Assembly: GCA_037176845.1 (NCBI GenBank)
Contig: JAYKXP010000004.1
Location: 992,001 to 1,056,000 of the forward strand
Direction: 5' to 3'
DNA length: 64,000 nucleotides
DNA from: Paramarasmius palmivorus
Taxonomy: Eukaryota; Basidiomycota; Agaricomycetes; Agaricales; Marasmiaceae
A model generated the notes under the pieces. It made no database searches. It saw only the letters and a list, made by a program, of their open reading frames with translations, and had not been told where the DNA came from. How positions within the stretch are numbered: the stretch's first letter is position 1; each line of letters starts with the position of its first letter. Positions 45,011 to 56,721 of this stretch are shown here, in pieces. The position numbers and the translations under genes are program-made.

Positions 45011-45598
45011 CTATCTTCTTCCTTTCCCTTTCACCAGAGTAAAGCCATCCTCATCTATAACTGGTTCCTCTTTCTTCTTCGGCGGAGGATGCTCTATTAG
45101 TTGAGGAGCGGGGTCATCCTCATCCATAGCATCTTCGTCGTCGTCTTCCTCGTCATCATCCTCCCAATCGTCATCGTCATCCTCTTGGACTCCCTTTTTT
45201 ACATCGACCACTTCTGTTTTTCCCTTCAATTTGTCGGCCTTTTCTTCCCATTTTTGCACCAAAGCATCCCCCTTACCCGCCTGCACATCTTCCCAGATGG
45301 TCACAATATCCTTTGCAACATTCTCTGCACTTCCGTCTTCAACCAATACTTCAAATTCATCTGTCATGACCTGTACAAGCATTTCTTCGATGTACTGATC
45401 GTCCGGTGTTTCCACTTCCTCTTCAAATGCATCAACGATTACTCCAGCGAGCCAGGTGCGTTTTTGTGCTGCGTTTGGTCCACCCCATGATTCCTGAACG
45501 GCCGTTCTGAGGATAGGCCATGTTGATAGACGTGCTACAACTCCGCGAGCAAATAGGATAGATGTAGAGGGTGGTGCAGTAGAGCTTTGTGCACTCAT
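45011..45598 (-). CDS. TSR2: Pre-rRNA-processing protein TSR2
   Basis: A single exon of 195 residues. The sequence has FARGVVARLSTWPILRTAVQ / ESWGG, an Asp/Glu-rich internal region with DDDDDWEDDDEEDDDEDAMD, and the C-terminal VIDEDGFTLVKGKGRR, which are the diagnostic N-terminal helices, acidic tail and 'DEDGFTLV' ending of Tsr2. Tsr2 is the chaperone that takes RPS26 (eS26) from the importin and delivers it to pre-40S ribosomes. The start is placed at 45598 (MSAQ); the frame is open further upstream but lacks family resemblance. Divergent from the NOP6-like gene with 160 bp between start codons. Confidence 0.9.
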   Translation of the reverse strand: MSAQSSTAPPSTSILFARGVVARLSTWPILRTAVQESWGGPNAAQKRTWLAGVIVDAFEEEVETPDDQYIEEMLVQVMTDEFEVLVEDGSAENVAKDIVTIWEDVQAGKGDALVQKWEEKADKLKGKTEVVDVKKGVQEDDDDDWEDDDEEDDDEDAMDEDDPAPQLIEHPPPKKKEEPVIDEDGFTLVKGKGRR

Positions 45599-45758
45599 GA
45601 TAGATGGTAGATGAGATGTATCCTTGCGCACGGACCAGCTGAAAAAATTTTGGCGTAGCGTGACACACGCGTGCACTCCTTCTTCTCTTCCTCTTTCACG
45701 TTCCTACTGCGGGAGAATAGCCAAATTCCTCTAAACTTCACCCGATCGCGCAGTTGAC

Positions 45759-46855
45759 ATGAGCTCAACAACACGCAAGCTCACCAAAAAGCAGAAAAAG
45801 GCTCTTGCTTTTCGAGAACGCAAGTCCGGCAAAGGGCCAAAGAATGTATCGGATGATATGGAAGGCAACGAGGTTCCTACCATGGAGGACCAGGATCTGC
45901 TTGATTTGCAGGGGGATGAAGTGGAGGATAAAGCTATGGATAAGACTCAGGAAGGCTCGAAGGACATGGAGAAACGGTCGAATGTGGTGCCTAGGAATGG
46001 GAAGGGCAAGGCGAAGGAAGAGGTGGTTCCAGTAGAAGAGGCTGCATCGTCGCCAGGAAAAACCAAAAAGAGGAAGCGGGAAAATGAAAAAGAGACAGAC
46101 GAGGTCCAAGTCGAAGAACAGTCTCAGCAAAAATCAAAGCGCAGAAAGACAGGCGAGGACAATCCCCGTTATATTCTATTTCTTGGTCTGTCTCTCGAGC
46201 CGTCAGTATTCTGTAAACTGCTCATCATTTCTACAGGCAATCTAAAATATAGTACAACAAAAGAATCTATTGCGACACATTTTTCTGTGTGTGGTAGGTT
46301 AAGAGTCTGCCTATTCATCCAGTAGTTGATTCTTAGCGTGTAGAACCACCCCCATCGATACGGCTTCTGACACCCAAGTCTACATCATCATCTAAAACAT
46401 CCACCAAATCCAAGGGATGTGCCTTTTTGGAATTCGCCAACAGGAATGCTCTCCAACAGGCTCTAAAATTACACCACTCAAAGTTGGATGGAAGAACAAT
46501 CAACGTCGAGCTCACTGCAGGAGGGGGTGGAAATAGTGAAAAACGTATATCGAAATTACAAGAGCGGAACAAAAAGCTGCATGTGAGTAACATGTCTCTA
46601 GTACGCTATGTAACGGCTGACTGTTGGTTCCAGAAGGACCGGAAACAGACAAACACAAAGGACGGAGGATCTACTGCTCAATCACAACGATATTCGGCCA
46701 CGTCGGGCGTAGGGGACGCGCCGAGCGCGAAACGTACCTGGACGGTAGGAGACACTGCTGACGGAGAGACGCATCGTGGGGGCAAGAAACGTAAACCTCG
46801 CAAGCCTGTCGCTAAAAATCAGGGAACCGGTGTAAATGCAATTCCAGTGGGCTAG
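45759..46855 (+). CDS. NOP6-like nucleolar RRM protein
   Basis: Lys-rich N-terminus SSTTRKLTKKQKKALAFRER, then an acidic/basic linker and an RRM. RNP2 is RYILFLG-NLKYSTTKESIAT across the first intron. RNP1 is KGCAFLEFANRNALQQALKL, followed by HHSKLDGRTINVELTAGGGG. The KKRKPRKP tail is basic. Three introns, at about 46187-46237 (GTCTGT...CTACAG), 46294-46341 and 46582-46634, have consistent phases. Single-RRM proteins of this layout match yeast Nop6, which binds early 90S pre-ribosomes and snR57 RNA in 40S assembly. The divergent neighbour TSR2 acts in the same pathway. Confidence 0.82.
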
Positions 46856-47198
46856 GTTTCGACAGACGCAATGTTATATTCCGGATGGTTTACCTTTGCC
46901 GCTGCCGATGCGTTTAATTGTGCATTATTCCTTTTGTGAACGCAGCATACATACTGTGTGAGTGATCTGGTGCTCTGAATAGAGTTCACGGTGACAGCGG
47001 GGGGCGGATGATATCTAGGATTCAAGTGCATGAGAACGTTCCCCAAGGGTGTCGATGATTCAGATAAGGGCCGCCCTCGTGCCTCGCATCCCGTCTTGAT
47101 AACAAGTTGGCCAAGCCAATTGGTCAGTTGATGAATGGGCTGGTGTAGTACTATAAAATGAAAGTCGGGGGCACATCAAACAACCTTTCTTCCTACCC
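46856..47198. other. Upstream region of the amidase gene
   Basis: It holds CCAAT on each strand at the palindrome CCAATTGG (47116-47123) and a TATA element at 47152-47158. No coding pattern otherwise. Confidence 0.45.
47152..47158 (+). promoter_or_regulatory. TATA box of the amidase gene
   Basis: TATAAAA lies 47 bp upstream of the ATG at 47199. Confidence 0.55.
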
Positions 47199-49484
47199 AT
47201 GACGACACCAAACTGGAAAGCACCCGTTGCACGCAAGAAGGCTGAACAGCTTGCCTCAATTCCGAAAGACTGGCTCACCAAGCTATCTCCCCCCGCTCAA
47301 AGTCAAACCAATGTTGTTTCTTTTCCTGCCCATTGCGGTCTCCTCAGTTCACGCGAACTCGAAATCACCGACTTAGAAGTCGATACCCTACTTTACAAGC
47401 TATCTCGCGGTGAACTAAGTGCCGTGGAAGTTACCAACGCGTTTTGCAAGAGAGCCATTGCTGCTCACCAAGTGGTATGTATGATATACATATTGCAGAC
47501 CTCTAAGTTTCTGATGGGCTCGTTTCGTGTAGACCAATTGCTTGACGGAGATTTTTTTTGAGCGCGCACTAGCACGTGCCGCCTTTTTGGACGAACACTT
47601 CAAAAAGACAGGAAAGACTCTCGGCTTACTTCACGGTTTGCCGGTCTCTTTAAAGGACCAAATAAACGTGAAGGGGATTGATTCGACCATGGGTATGTGC
47701 GAATCACTACTACATACAAGGGCCACTTAATCATACACTCTCAAGGATACGTGTCGTGGATCAATAAACCTGCACCAAAGAACTCTGTTCTGGCTGACAT
47801 TCTGGAAGCAGAGGGGGCGGTGCTCTATGTGAAAACGAACATTCCACAGACACTCATGGTAAGCTCAGCACCACAACGTTAACATGATCTGGTCTTAAAT
47901 TAGGGTCGCAGTGGGCTGAGACCTTCAATCACGTCTTCGGCAGAACCTTGAACCCTCACAATCGCTCACTTACTTCGGGAGGTTCAAGTGGTGGAGAAGG
48001 TGCAGTAGTTGGTAAGAACGAACTACTATTATGGTGTTCCTTAGATTGAACCGAAAAAGCTCTTCGAGGGTCAACGATAGGTATTTTGGTCATTGTTTCT
48101 CATCGTAATTTACTGACAGCGACGCAGGTGTGGGATCAGATATCGGAGGGCAAGTAAAAGATGACTACCACTACCACCTTGGGTAGTAAAGGCTCACGCA
48201 TTTACACCCATTCCTACAGGTCCATCAGAATCCCATCCGCATTCTGTGGCGTTTATGGTTTGAGGCCGTCATATGGCCGAGTACCGTATGGAGGTTGTGT
48301 CAATTCGCTGGAAGGACAGGATTCAGTTCTATCGGTGCTTGGTCCCATTTCAAACTCCATTGGAGGTTTGAAAGTTTTCATGAAGGCCGTAGTCGACGCG
48401 CAGCCTTGGCTCAAAGATCCTCTTGCTGTACGAAAGCGATGGAGCGAAGAAGAGTACCAGCTGATTGAACATGGGAAGGGGAAGCAGCTTTGTTTTGCGA
48501 TACTGTGGGATGACGGTATTACCGGCCCACATCCTCCTATCACACGAGGTTTAGAGATGACTAGAAGTGCATTGGTTGCGGCTGGACACAAAGGTCAGTA
48601 ATTTGGTGCTCTATGACATGATAGCTTCTTACCCGCTGCTAGTGATTGATTGGGTTCCACTGAAGCATGATGAGCTGTGCGATTGTCTCGTACGTGCTAC
48701 CAATCTTCATTAGCTCGATCTTCAGAGATCAAACACTGATTCTAAATTAGCGCATTATTTGGGGGGCTGGAGCGCAACAAGATTACGAGACAGTGACAGC
48801 AGCGACTGGAGAACCTATCATTGAGACCATGTGCCCAGATGAAGAAGTTAAAGAGGAGAACCTTCCCTTCCGGCCGACCGGTGGCATATCTGCTTATCAG
48901 CTATGGCAGGCGCAAAAGAAAAAGAGAGGTGTGCTCTTTATTTAGACTTGACCCAATCTTTCTGACAGCGCATTCAAACCTCAGACTTGAGGGAAGAGTA
49001 TCTCCTGCACTGGCAGAACACTGTCAATGTTACAGGAACCGGTAGACCAGTAGATGCAATCATTTCGCCAGTTGCCACTTATACCGCGCCACCCCATGGC
49101 GAAAACAGGTAGGTATGATTGAGAAGTCCTGCATCCAGTTGCTGATATCTCCATAGGTTCGCTAAGTATACCTCTGTATGGAACGCGCTTGACTACACCA
49201 GTTTGGTGATCCCGGTTTCCAAGGTCGATCAGAATCTAGACGTGAAACGGCGAAGGACGACATTCCACAGTGACATAGACAAGGCGATTTATGAAACCTG
49301 TTCGTCATTGACCTCCGTCGCTGTAATCATAATCACTCACCTTCCTGCCGCAGATGACCCAGCAACATTCAAAGATGCACCTATAGCCATCCAAGTCGTC
49401 GGCCGTACATTGGAAGAGGAAGCTGTTATCGCGATGGCTGAGATTGTTGACACTGCGTTGAAAACAGGGAAGCCAAAATTATGA
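47199..49484 (+). CDS. Amidase of the acetamidase / fatty-acid-amide-hydrolase type
   Basis: An amidase-signature enzyme with an intact Ser-cisSer-Lys triad. The Lys is in GLPVSLKDQINVKG. The cis-Ser is in LTSGGSSGGEGAVVA, and the nucleophile Ser is in GVGSDIGGSIRIPSAFCGVY (split by an intron at about 48155-48220). The N-terminal helix block ITDLEVDTLLYKLSRGELSA, the PTGGISAYQLWQAQ region and the C-terminal KDAPIAIQVVGRTLEEEAV fit fungal AmdS-like proteins. It hydrolyses small amides, releasing ammonia; substrate is not determined by these motifs. At least nine introns interrupt it. The third intron must end at GTCGCAG (47907-47913), not the earlier TTAG, to keep WAETFNHVFG in frame. No signal peptide. 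Confidence 0.9.
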
Positions 49485-49636
49485 GCCTGTGACAGACGAA
49501 GATACTGTACCGTAGACTACCGTAGCGATACATATGTGAACCAAGGTGATATGCAGCAAGTATACAATGAAGAGAAACCGAAAGCGAAACGACAGCGAAA
49601 CAGCAGGTCAGATCAGTAAGCAGTCCCCAAGACACT

Positions 49637-51062
49637 TCACGATCCCAAATTGAGCCCTCCGACGCCCTCGCCGGCACCTTCGACCTCTCGCTCCTCCTCC
49701 CGACGATGCCGGCCTAGTGGCCTTAAAATGGGGCTCGCTAAGCCTACCGATGCTCGTAACGTCGGACTGGATGTCATCGGAACGGACCTCGAAAATGAGT
49801 AAGAGCTGTTGAAAGTAGGGGATGATGTAGCCGATGTAGCTGTAGATGCAGGTATTGCAACGGGAATAGATATAGGAAGACGTGGTGTTCGGCTTATAGG
49901 TGAGGCTATGGTAGCGTGTGGATCACGAAGATATGGAATAGAAGGAGAAACAGCACGCCGTTTAGATGCTGGGTACGGATCGAAACGATCTTCAACTGGC
50001 AGACTTGGTCAGCAGTTGCCAAAATTTGAAATGCGTGATAACTTACGTTTGCGTTTGTTGGGGCGCATAGCAGCCGACGTTGGTGGTGGGGTGTAACGCC
50101 ACTGGCTGATTGGGGTCGACGATATTGATGGCGACCCAGAAGGCTTCAAAGGGCGATGAGTTACATGCACGAAAAAAATTAGTACTAGCTCACCACGTCG
50201 ATGTCCATGGGTGTACAGCTAGGGCTCTCGGAGATAGACATGCTCGTCATGTCATCCCCGTTGACGCTACTCGCCGGTGTATGTCGTTTTGATATGGTTA
50301 TAGGCTCGCTGGATGGATATGAGGGGAAATAGCTGTCTCCTTCCTCGTCTTCACTTGGCGAATCTTCCCGTTGGGGTTCGTTCTCGGTGCCAGCTTCTTC
50401 TGGATATCTTCCTCGGTCTGATGGAGCGCGGGGTGTGCGAGGGTGCAATGGCAGCTCTGCCCCTGATGCTAGTAACCGTTGAAATGCAGCCTCCGATTTC
50501 ACTTCCTCATCTCCAGGTCGAGAGTCTGAAGATACAATGTCGAATATTCGAGGTTGCTTGAGCTAAAACTCTTTGTTGTGAGCAGAAGCAAGGGCCCAAT
50601 ATTCTCATTACTCACCGGGAACGAAAGACGGCGTTTGGGGTGACGAATATGTGATTCCGAATCGCTCGAAGAGAACTTTCTTGGAGGGGTAGAGACTGAT
50701 TTAGCCCTAGATGATCTGTTTCCTAAATCTTCTTCACTATTGTTGGGGGCTAGGGGTGGCGTTGGGTTCTCAGAGCTCCCTGAAGGTGAGCTGTCCGAGA
50801 GAATTCTTTCGCGGTAAACGTCCGAGTCGTCGATGGAGTCTTCAGAAAAGACTTTTCGTTTGGGAGACGGTGAAACAGTGAAAGAAGCCTGAAGAGGACT
50901 ATGAAGAATAGCCTTTGGTGCCAGCAGGCTGCCACGACGAAATCTCTGGAATACGAAATTGGTTTCCTCGATGGTGAGTTGAGATGTGGATGCCATAGAG
51001 CTGGGAAGAGCAAAGTCCGACGATGTCGCCGGAAGGCTTGGACGAGAGGAATCTTTGGGCAT
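49637..51062 (-). CDS. Disordered Ser/Pro-rich fungal protein, function unknown
   Basis: The ATG at 51062 starts PKDSSRPSLPATSSDFALP; a helix-like SQLTIEETNFVFQRFRRGSL follows. Introns near 50625-50570, 50195-50140 and 50045-49995 connect segments PKRRLSFP, VKSEAAFQRLLASGAELPLH, ISQWRYTPPPTSAAMRPNKR and LEDRFDPYPASKRRAVSPSI. The last exon ends at 49637 with VGGLNLGS. The FQRFRRGSL, FQRLLASGA and RFDPYP...KRRAVSPS segments stand out from a Ser/Pro/Thr-rich background and look conserved. The S-P sites suggest a target of proline-directed kinases. I do not recognise the family. The final exon has no Met and so was found only by splicing. Confidence 0.65.
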
Positions 51063-51257
51063 CGTGTACAGTTCGTTGCGCACGTCGAGGACGACCGCAG
51101 AGTTTATGGGGAGATGAGGGAAAGGGAACAAGAATATTTATGTTATAGCCCATTGCCTGTTATGGTATATCGTACACATTCTTGAATCCCAGACATGCTA
51201 CATAATCCTGCTCAAATACATCGATAATAGTACAGAAGGGTGCTTCGTGCTGCTGCT

Positions 51258-52563
51258 CTAGTACATGCCACTCCTGTTGTTTGCTTTCGGGGCTCGAATC
51301 TACATGGGCAATGCCGGTCATCGAGACGTGGACAGGCCAGACAACGTGTAACACACCTTTGCGATATTCTTCTGGAGGACGTCTGTCAACGCTGCATACA
51401 GGTTCCGAATGTCGTGGAGTCTCTGTCTGGCATAATAAGTCTGCTTGGCATCGTGCTCTTGCAAGGCGAGCTGCCCAGTAAGAGGTGAGTTGCACATCCA
51501 AGCAGACCTCCAAATGAACGCACGGTGTAATCTTCAACATTAGGATATTTGAGTAGCTTCGAGCATATCTTGGCTCTAGACAAGTAGTCTTGTCGCGGCA
51601 CATCGCGGATATTGTATGCGCTTTCTTGAGCACGGTGAAGTTCAGCGAGGGCCTCTGGTAATGAAATTTGGTCAGGAAACGGGCAAACGATGGCAAAACC
51701 GCTTCTACCTTCTTGAACTTGGACACCTGTGAAAACTATCAGCAGCAAATATATGTAAATCTGATATCGAAACACATACCAAAATTGTCTCCGCTGCCCA
51801 AGCATGCGGTAAGATAAAGTACTGAACACCTTACAAAGTACTCACTCTTCGATCCTAGAGAACAAACATAGGTGAATGCGAAGCTTTTACAGAGGGAATC
51901 TATGTTGTACCTTGGCATTGTCAAAGTCACCCACAACTTGACTTTATCCTGCACGGGAAGATTATATCAGTGTCGCTTATAGCATTTATGAAGACCGTAC
52001 GATCAAAGATGCTATCTCTTCGCACTCCTTCTTGACCATTTCGTGCAAACTTTTGGCATAAGGGTGGGATTTCACCAGACTCGCGTATCGGGCACACTGT
52101 GTGTCATTCTGTGCAGTAGCACCACCACTAGACGATGGCTCTGAGGATTTTCTCTTCTTCGTCGGCGGTTCGTCTTCGTCCGATTGATTGGGAGGTGGAT
52201 ATACTCGTGTGTCAGCGGGAACTGAAGTTTGTGATGGGTGGAATGGAGATTTTGGGTCGTCCATCGAGGCAATTACTTTGTTCAATTCACTTGAAGACGA
52301 GGTTCAGTGGAACATAAACAGAGTGCGAGATGATGAATTCTGTTACAGGATCTTGAAGGGAAGAAATTCATGCCATGTCTTCATGTTAGTATTGAACGTA
52401 AACGTACCTTGGAAGGAAAAATTTTGAAAACGATATCTTCTGCGATTTTCGCAACATCCTTCTGGAAGTTCTGTAATGCGTACGGACCATTAGCGACATC
52501 GAACGCTACAAGATTGCAACGTACCTCGAGTTCAGCAGCTAATCCATTCTCCATAGTGGGCAT
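51258..52563 (-). CDS. Proteasome activator PA28/REG (REG-gamma-like), micro-exon-rich
   Basis: Nine or more exons assemble into a PA28 subunit. LNFQKDVAKIAEDIVFKIFP, then SKILELNKVIAS, is helix 1. A homologue-specific linker carries PPTKKRKS, a nuclear-localisation-like basic run. KVKLWVTLTMP-RIEDGDNFGV is the activation-loop region. ARAKICSKLLKYPNVEDYT-type sequence and LALQEHDAKQTYYARQRLHD, then IRNLYAALTDVLQKNI, form helices 3 and 4. The protein ends KIRAPKANNRSGMY with a terminal Tyr, as in several PA28 subunits whose C-termini dock on the 20S core. Three exons are only 5 nt (52347-52351), 9 nt (51846-51854) and 14 nt (51780-51793). PA28 rings open the 20S gate independently of ATP and ubiquitin. 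Yeast lacks this gene. Confidence 0.88.
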
Positions 52564-52847
52564 AGTTCGGCTCGCTGTTCAGCCTCTTCAGTGAATGACT
52601 ATCGCAGTTCATCGAAGCGAAGATCGCTGCATACTCTTTACACAACGACCGCTAGCGTGAGAGGCAACGAATGAAATAAGGAAACAAGCGACGCTTCAGA
52701 AAGGTGGTCGCCGCGGTGAAAAAGGAAGACGCGTAGCGTGACACCTTGGCTACGTAATTTCTTCGGTCCCTCGGTCACATTCGTCACGCCTCCCTGTCCT
52801 ACTGCCATCGTGGATTCCACGAAGATAATTGCCTCGAAGCCAACACC

Positions 52848-55800
52848 ATGGCTGCCGAAGAAAATGACGCGATCTCTGCTCTCACTGGATTATCCTTGAA
52901 TAACATTCTCGGTGACCTCTCGATACCTACCGCAGGGCTCTCCAACCGACTCGGACTCTCTGGTACACAGGCATTCAGTTCCAGCCAGATTTACAACGAC
53001 AATTTCGACGACGAAGATGCAGTTGGTGCTGATCAGGGAGAGGACTGGGAAGATGAGATTGACAAGGAGATGGCAGCAGAAGAGGGCATGGATGCAGTGG
53101 GAATCAAGGCTGAACCTGTTTCGCCTGGTGCAATAAAGCAAAAGCAAAAGCGAGTCAGGGTGGTCAGACGACGAGTAGAGAGACCGAAGAGTGTATATGA
53201 ACGCTTTCCAGCGTTTGAGAAAGACAGAATACTGGACTTCAGTGAACTCTTTAAAGGATACACGGTCCAAAAGTCAAGAATTGGGAAGCGAGTCCTCCAT
53301 GGTTCGTACACACATACACAAGTTCAAGTGGCTGTCTTTGCTAAAGCAACGTCTAGTTGAACCCGTTTATCCAAGGAAACGTGAAGTACCGAAGAACTTT
53401 CTTGAATCAGTCGCAGGAGACGCGGCTCGTCAAGTAGAGAATAAACGCGTTGAGGAGGTGATTTCGTCGAGCAGTATCGAAGCTGACTTACGACGTGCAT
53501 TAGAGGTACGGGATCCGTTTTACGTCTTAGAATTCAGCACTTCATGAGCCACTGTACAGGGTCAGGATAAAACGCAGTTGACCGTCTCCAGCCATCTACA
53601 TGACCGATCATTCGACCTTGTCCTATTATCGAACTGGGAAGACCAAATCATCTACGAACCAGATACTACAGCTCCTCATACACATTTGACGGAGAAAGCT
53701 CTTCAAAAGAACCTCACCACTCCCGTTAATAAAGCCCTGGAATCAGGAGCCTGGACGCAAAGCATCATATGGAGCCCTAACGCTCCGTACAGGGATTTCA
53801 CACAGTTGGAGTTCAATCATGAAGATGACATTGTACCGGAGGAGAAAACAGGTTTGTTTCGCCTCTGCTGTTCTCCTTTGACTGAGTATCTGTTCCACAG
53901 CGGAAATGTTGCGACCGAGGAAGCGCTTCAGAACGGACATTGTTCCTCGTGACAAATTCAACCTTTCAAACGATCAATTTTACGAAGTCGCCAAAGATAG
54001 TCGCCATCGTGTGCGACAGACCTTTGCCCAACTTACTGTCGAACATGCCTATCCTGCGCAAAAGTTGCAATTACCGTTTGTGAGTAATATGGAGACATGT
54101 TGATCAGATGCAGCTTACTAGATCTTTACCCAGTTCAAAACTCGTCTATCAAAGCAGGAAGCGCGTTCGTTTCATCGTCCGGCCCTCCAGTTCCCTCTCA
54201 ACGTGGAAATTCGCTTCACTAAGGTCCGCACTGCGAAGAAGAAGAAAGATAAAGCTGGTCGCAAGCTTGGAAAGGGCGGAATTGTGGCAGAAGGACTACA
54301 TACAACAGGAGATCTGAGCCTTCGTGACACGAGTAATTTCGTCCTTTGGGAATATTCGGTTCGTTGTTTACCCTTTTCATCTCGCGCGTCCGATTAATCT
54401 GAGTTTGTAGGAAGAGCACCCGCCCATCATTCCGAATTTTGGCATGGGAAGCGCGTTGGTCAACTACTATAGGAAGAGGGACGAAAAGGATGATCACATT
54501 CCCAAGGTTCGTGTCAACTTGACGAGGATTCAATTATCTCCTAATCTTTGACGTCTATTAGTTTGATCTAGGGGTTCCGTTCGTGTTGGAGCCTCAAGAT
54601 GAATCTCCATTCATGAAGTTTGGTTACGTCTATCCGGGCCAGACAATACCCGCTCTTTACAACAATCTCATCCGAGCACCGCTGTTCCGACAAAAATCGA
54701 AACCTACAGACTTCCTAGTTGTCAAGTGAGTACCTTTCAGACTTAAGGCAGCATGAACCTTCATTCCCACTCTAGGAGTACGGTCAAAGGAGAGCCGAAG
54801 TATTACCTTCGTGAAATCAAGAATCTCTTCGTGATTGGACAAACTTACCCTGTTACGGAAGTCCCAGGCCCGCATTCTCGCAAGATTACCAACACGATCA
54901 AATATCGACTTCAGATTATCGCTTTCAAACTGCTAAGGAAGAGTGCCGGCGAACGTCTAAAGATCTCGCGACTGATGAAGTATTTCCCCGATCAGAACGA
55001 GCTTCAGATGAGACAAAGATTAAAGGTGGGCGTGTTGTTATCTCCTTAACTAGTGACTGAGGGCATTACGATGCAGGAATTCATGGAATATCATCGGCGA
55101 GGGCCTCATCAAGGGTTCTGGCGCCTTAAACCCGGCTGGAGCATACCTTCTGATGCAGATATGCTTAAGATGGTAACACCAGAACAGGTGGTACTACAGG
55201 AGAGCATGCAAGTTGGTCAGCGCCATTTGCAAGACTCCGGGTACAGCGAGACGGCGGAAAATGCTGATGGTGACGAGGCAAATCTGTCTGTAGAGCAACA
55301 GTTGGCGCCATGGATCACAACAAAGAACTTTTTGTATGCGACACAGGCAAAGGCCATGTTGAGGTTGCATGGTGAAGGTGATCCCACAGGCAGAGGAGAG
55401 GCGTTCAGCTTTATTCGGATATCAATGAAGGACATATTCGTCAAGGCCGGGGAAGACTACGAACAAAAGATGGGTAGGTGTTTAGCTGCACGCTTCCTGG
55501 ATGTCGGGCTGACAAATATTATTTCAGCCGAAGCGGAGAACAGACCAAAGTCTGCACATCGATACAACGTAGCTGAACAACAACAGATATACAAGTCCGA
55601 GATCGAGAGAATATGGAAGGCTCAATTCGACTCTCTCAGTCGAAAAGACGAGCCACAGCTGACCGAGGAGGACGAACGAAGAGCGATCCTGCAGACTCAA
55701 GCGGCTCAAAATGCGTTTAGTCGTGCCTCTTCCGTGGATCATGGTCGAGACGCCAGTGTCGACCCTGAGGCGGGTAAAAAGGTCCTCAGGATCAAGAGAC

Positions 55801-56610
55801 TGGTACGTTGATGCCATTTTGCTCCTAGAATAACGATTCATTCAACTGCGTAGATCGATGGCCAGTGGACAACGGAGATTGTACGGGATCCCGCTGTCAT
55901 TCGAGCATATGTTCGCAACCGTCAAGCTATCGAGGAGGAGAACACCCTGACTGACAGTCTTGCTCCAACTGGAGATGCTGAAAAGGATAGGCGTGCTCGC
56001 AAGCGGTAGGTTTTTTTTGCCGATCATGAAAGCATCCAAGAGTAATGTGATGTTTCTTAGGATTGAAGAGGAACTAGCAAGGATGAAGAAAAACCAGGAG
56101 AGGCGTTTACATCGAAAGAACGCGAAGATTGTCAAAGAAGGCGGGACGCCTTTGCAACTCAATCGTCCCCTCAAGCCGGATACTACGGTAAGTGATTATC
56201 GTCGGTCGTCAGGAACCTTACCAAAGTGTCCACCTGTCAATAGAGACGTTGTGGTCACTGTGGTCAGATGGGACATATGAGTGAGTCACACATGCCCTAT
56301 ATTCTATTCCTCTCTTTAATTACATTGCGAAATAGAAACAAACCGAAAATGTCCCCGCTGGGCTGAGTTCAATAGCGGTGTTACACCTGGTGGTCCCCCG
56401 ACTCCGACACCTGCTGCCGCAGCGACGAGTCCCACAATCAGTTTCAATTCACCGAATCCTGGATTTGGATTCCCTGCAGCGGTATCGTCACCATTGGCAA
56501 CAAGCCCACCGATGATGGGAGCGGACGACGACGACGGCAGGATGAGCCCTGGTGCAGGCAGTGGTGGTGGCGCAGCCCCAAAGATCAAGTTGACCATTAA
56601 GAGGAGTTGA
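52848..56610 (+). CDS. TAF1: TFIID subunit TAF1
   Basis: The gene encodes roughly 1000 residues. The N-terminal acidic region (DNFDDEDAVGADQGEDWEDE) follows LTGLSLNNILGDLS. Then come VYERFPAFEKDRILDFSELF, DLVLLSNWEDQIIYEP and DIVPRDKFNLSNDQFYEV. The large central TAF1 (DUF3591) domain includes FMKFGYVYPGQTIPALYNNL, IKNLFVIGQTYPVTEVPGP and LRKSAGERLKISRLMKYFP. The zinc knuckle CGHCGQMGHMKTNRKC is joined across the last intron (about 56279-56333). No bromodomain follows, as in other fungi, where these lie on Bdf1-type partners. TAF1 is the TFIID scaffold that binds TBP and core promoter DNA. About ten short introns. Divergent from PA28, 284 bp apart. Confidence 0.93.
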
Positions 56611-56721
56611 TAGAATGGGTGGATATGACTGTTTGGCCTCGGACGGACGGACCTTACCCTTCTATCATACACTTGTATTATCTGACGGACACTGTACATA
56701 CGAAAGACTGCGTCGCTAGAA

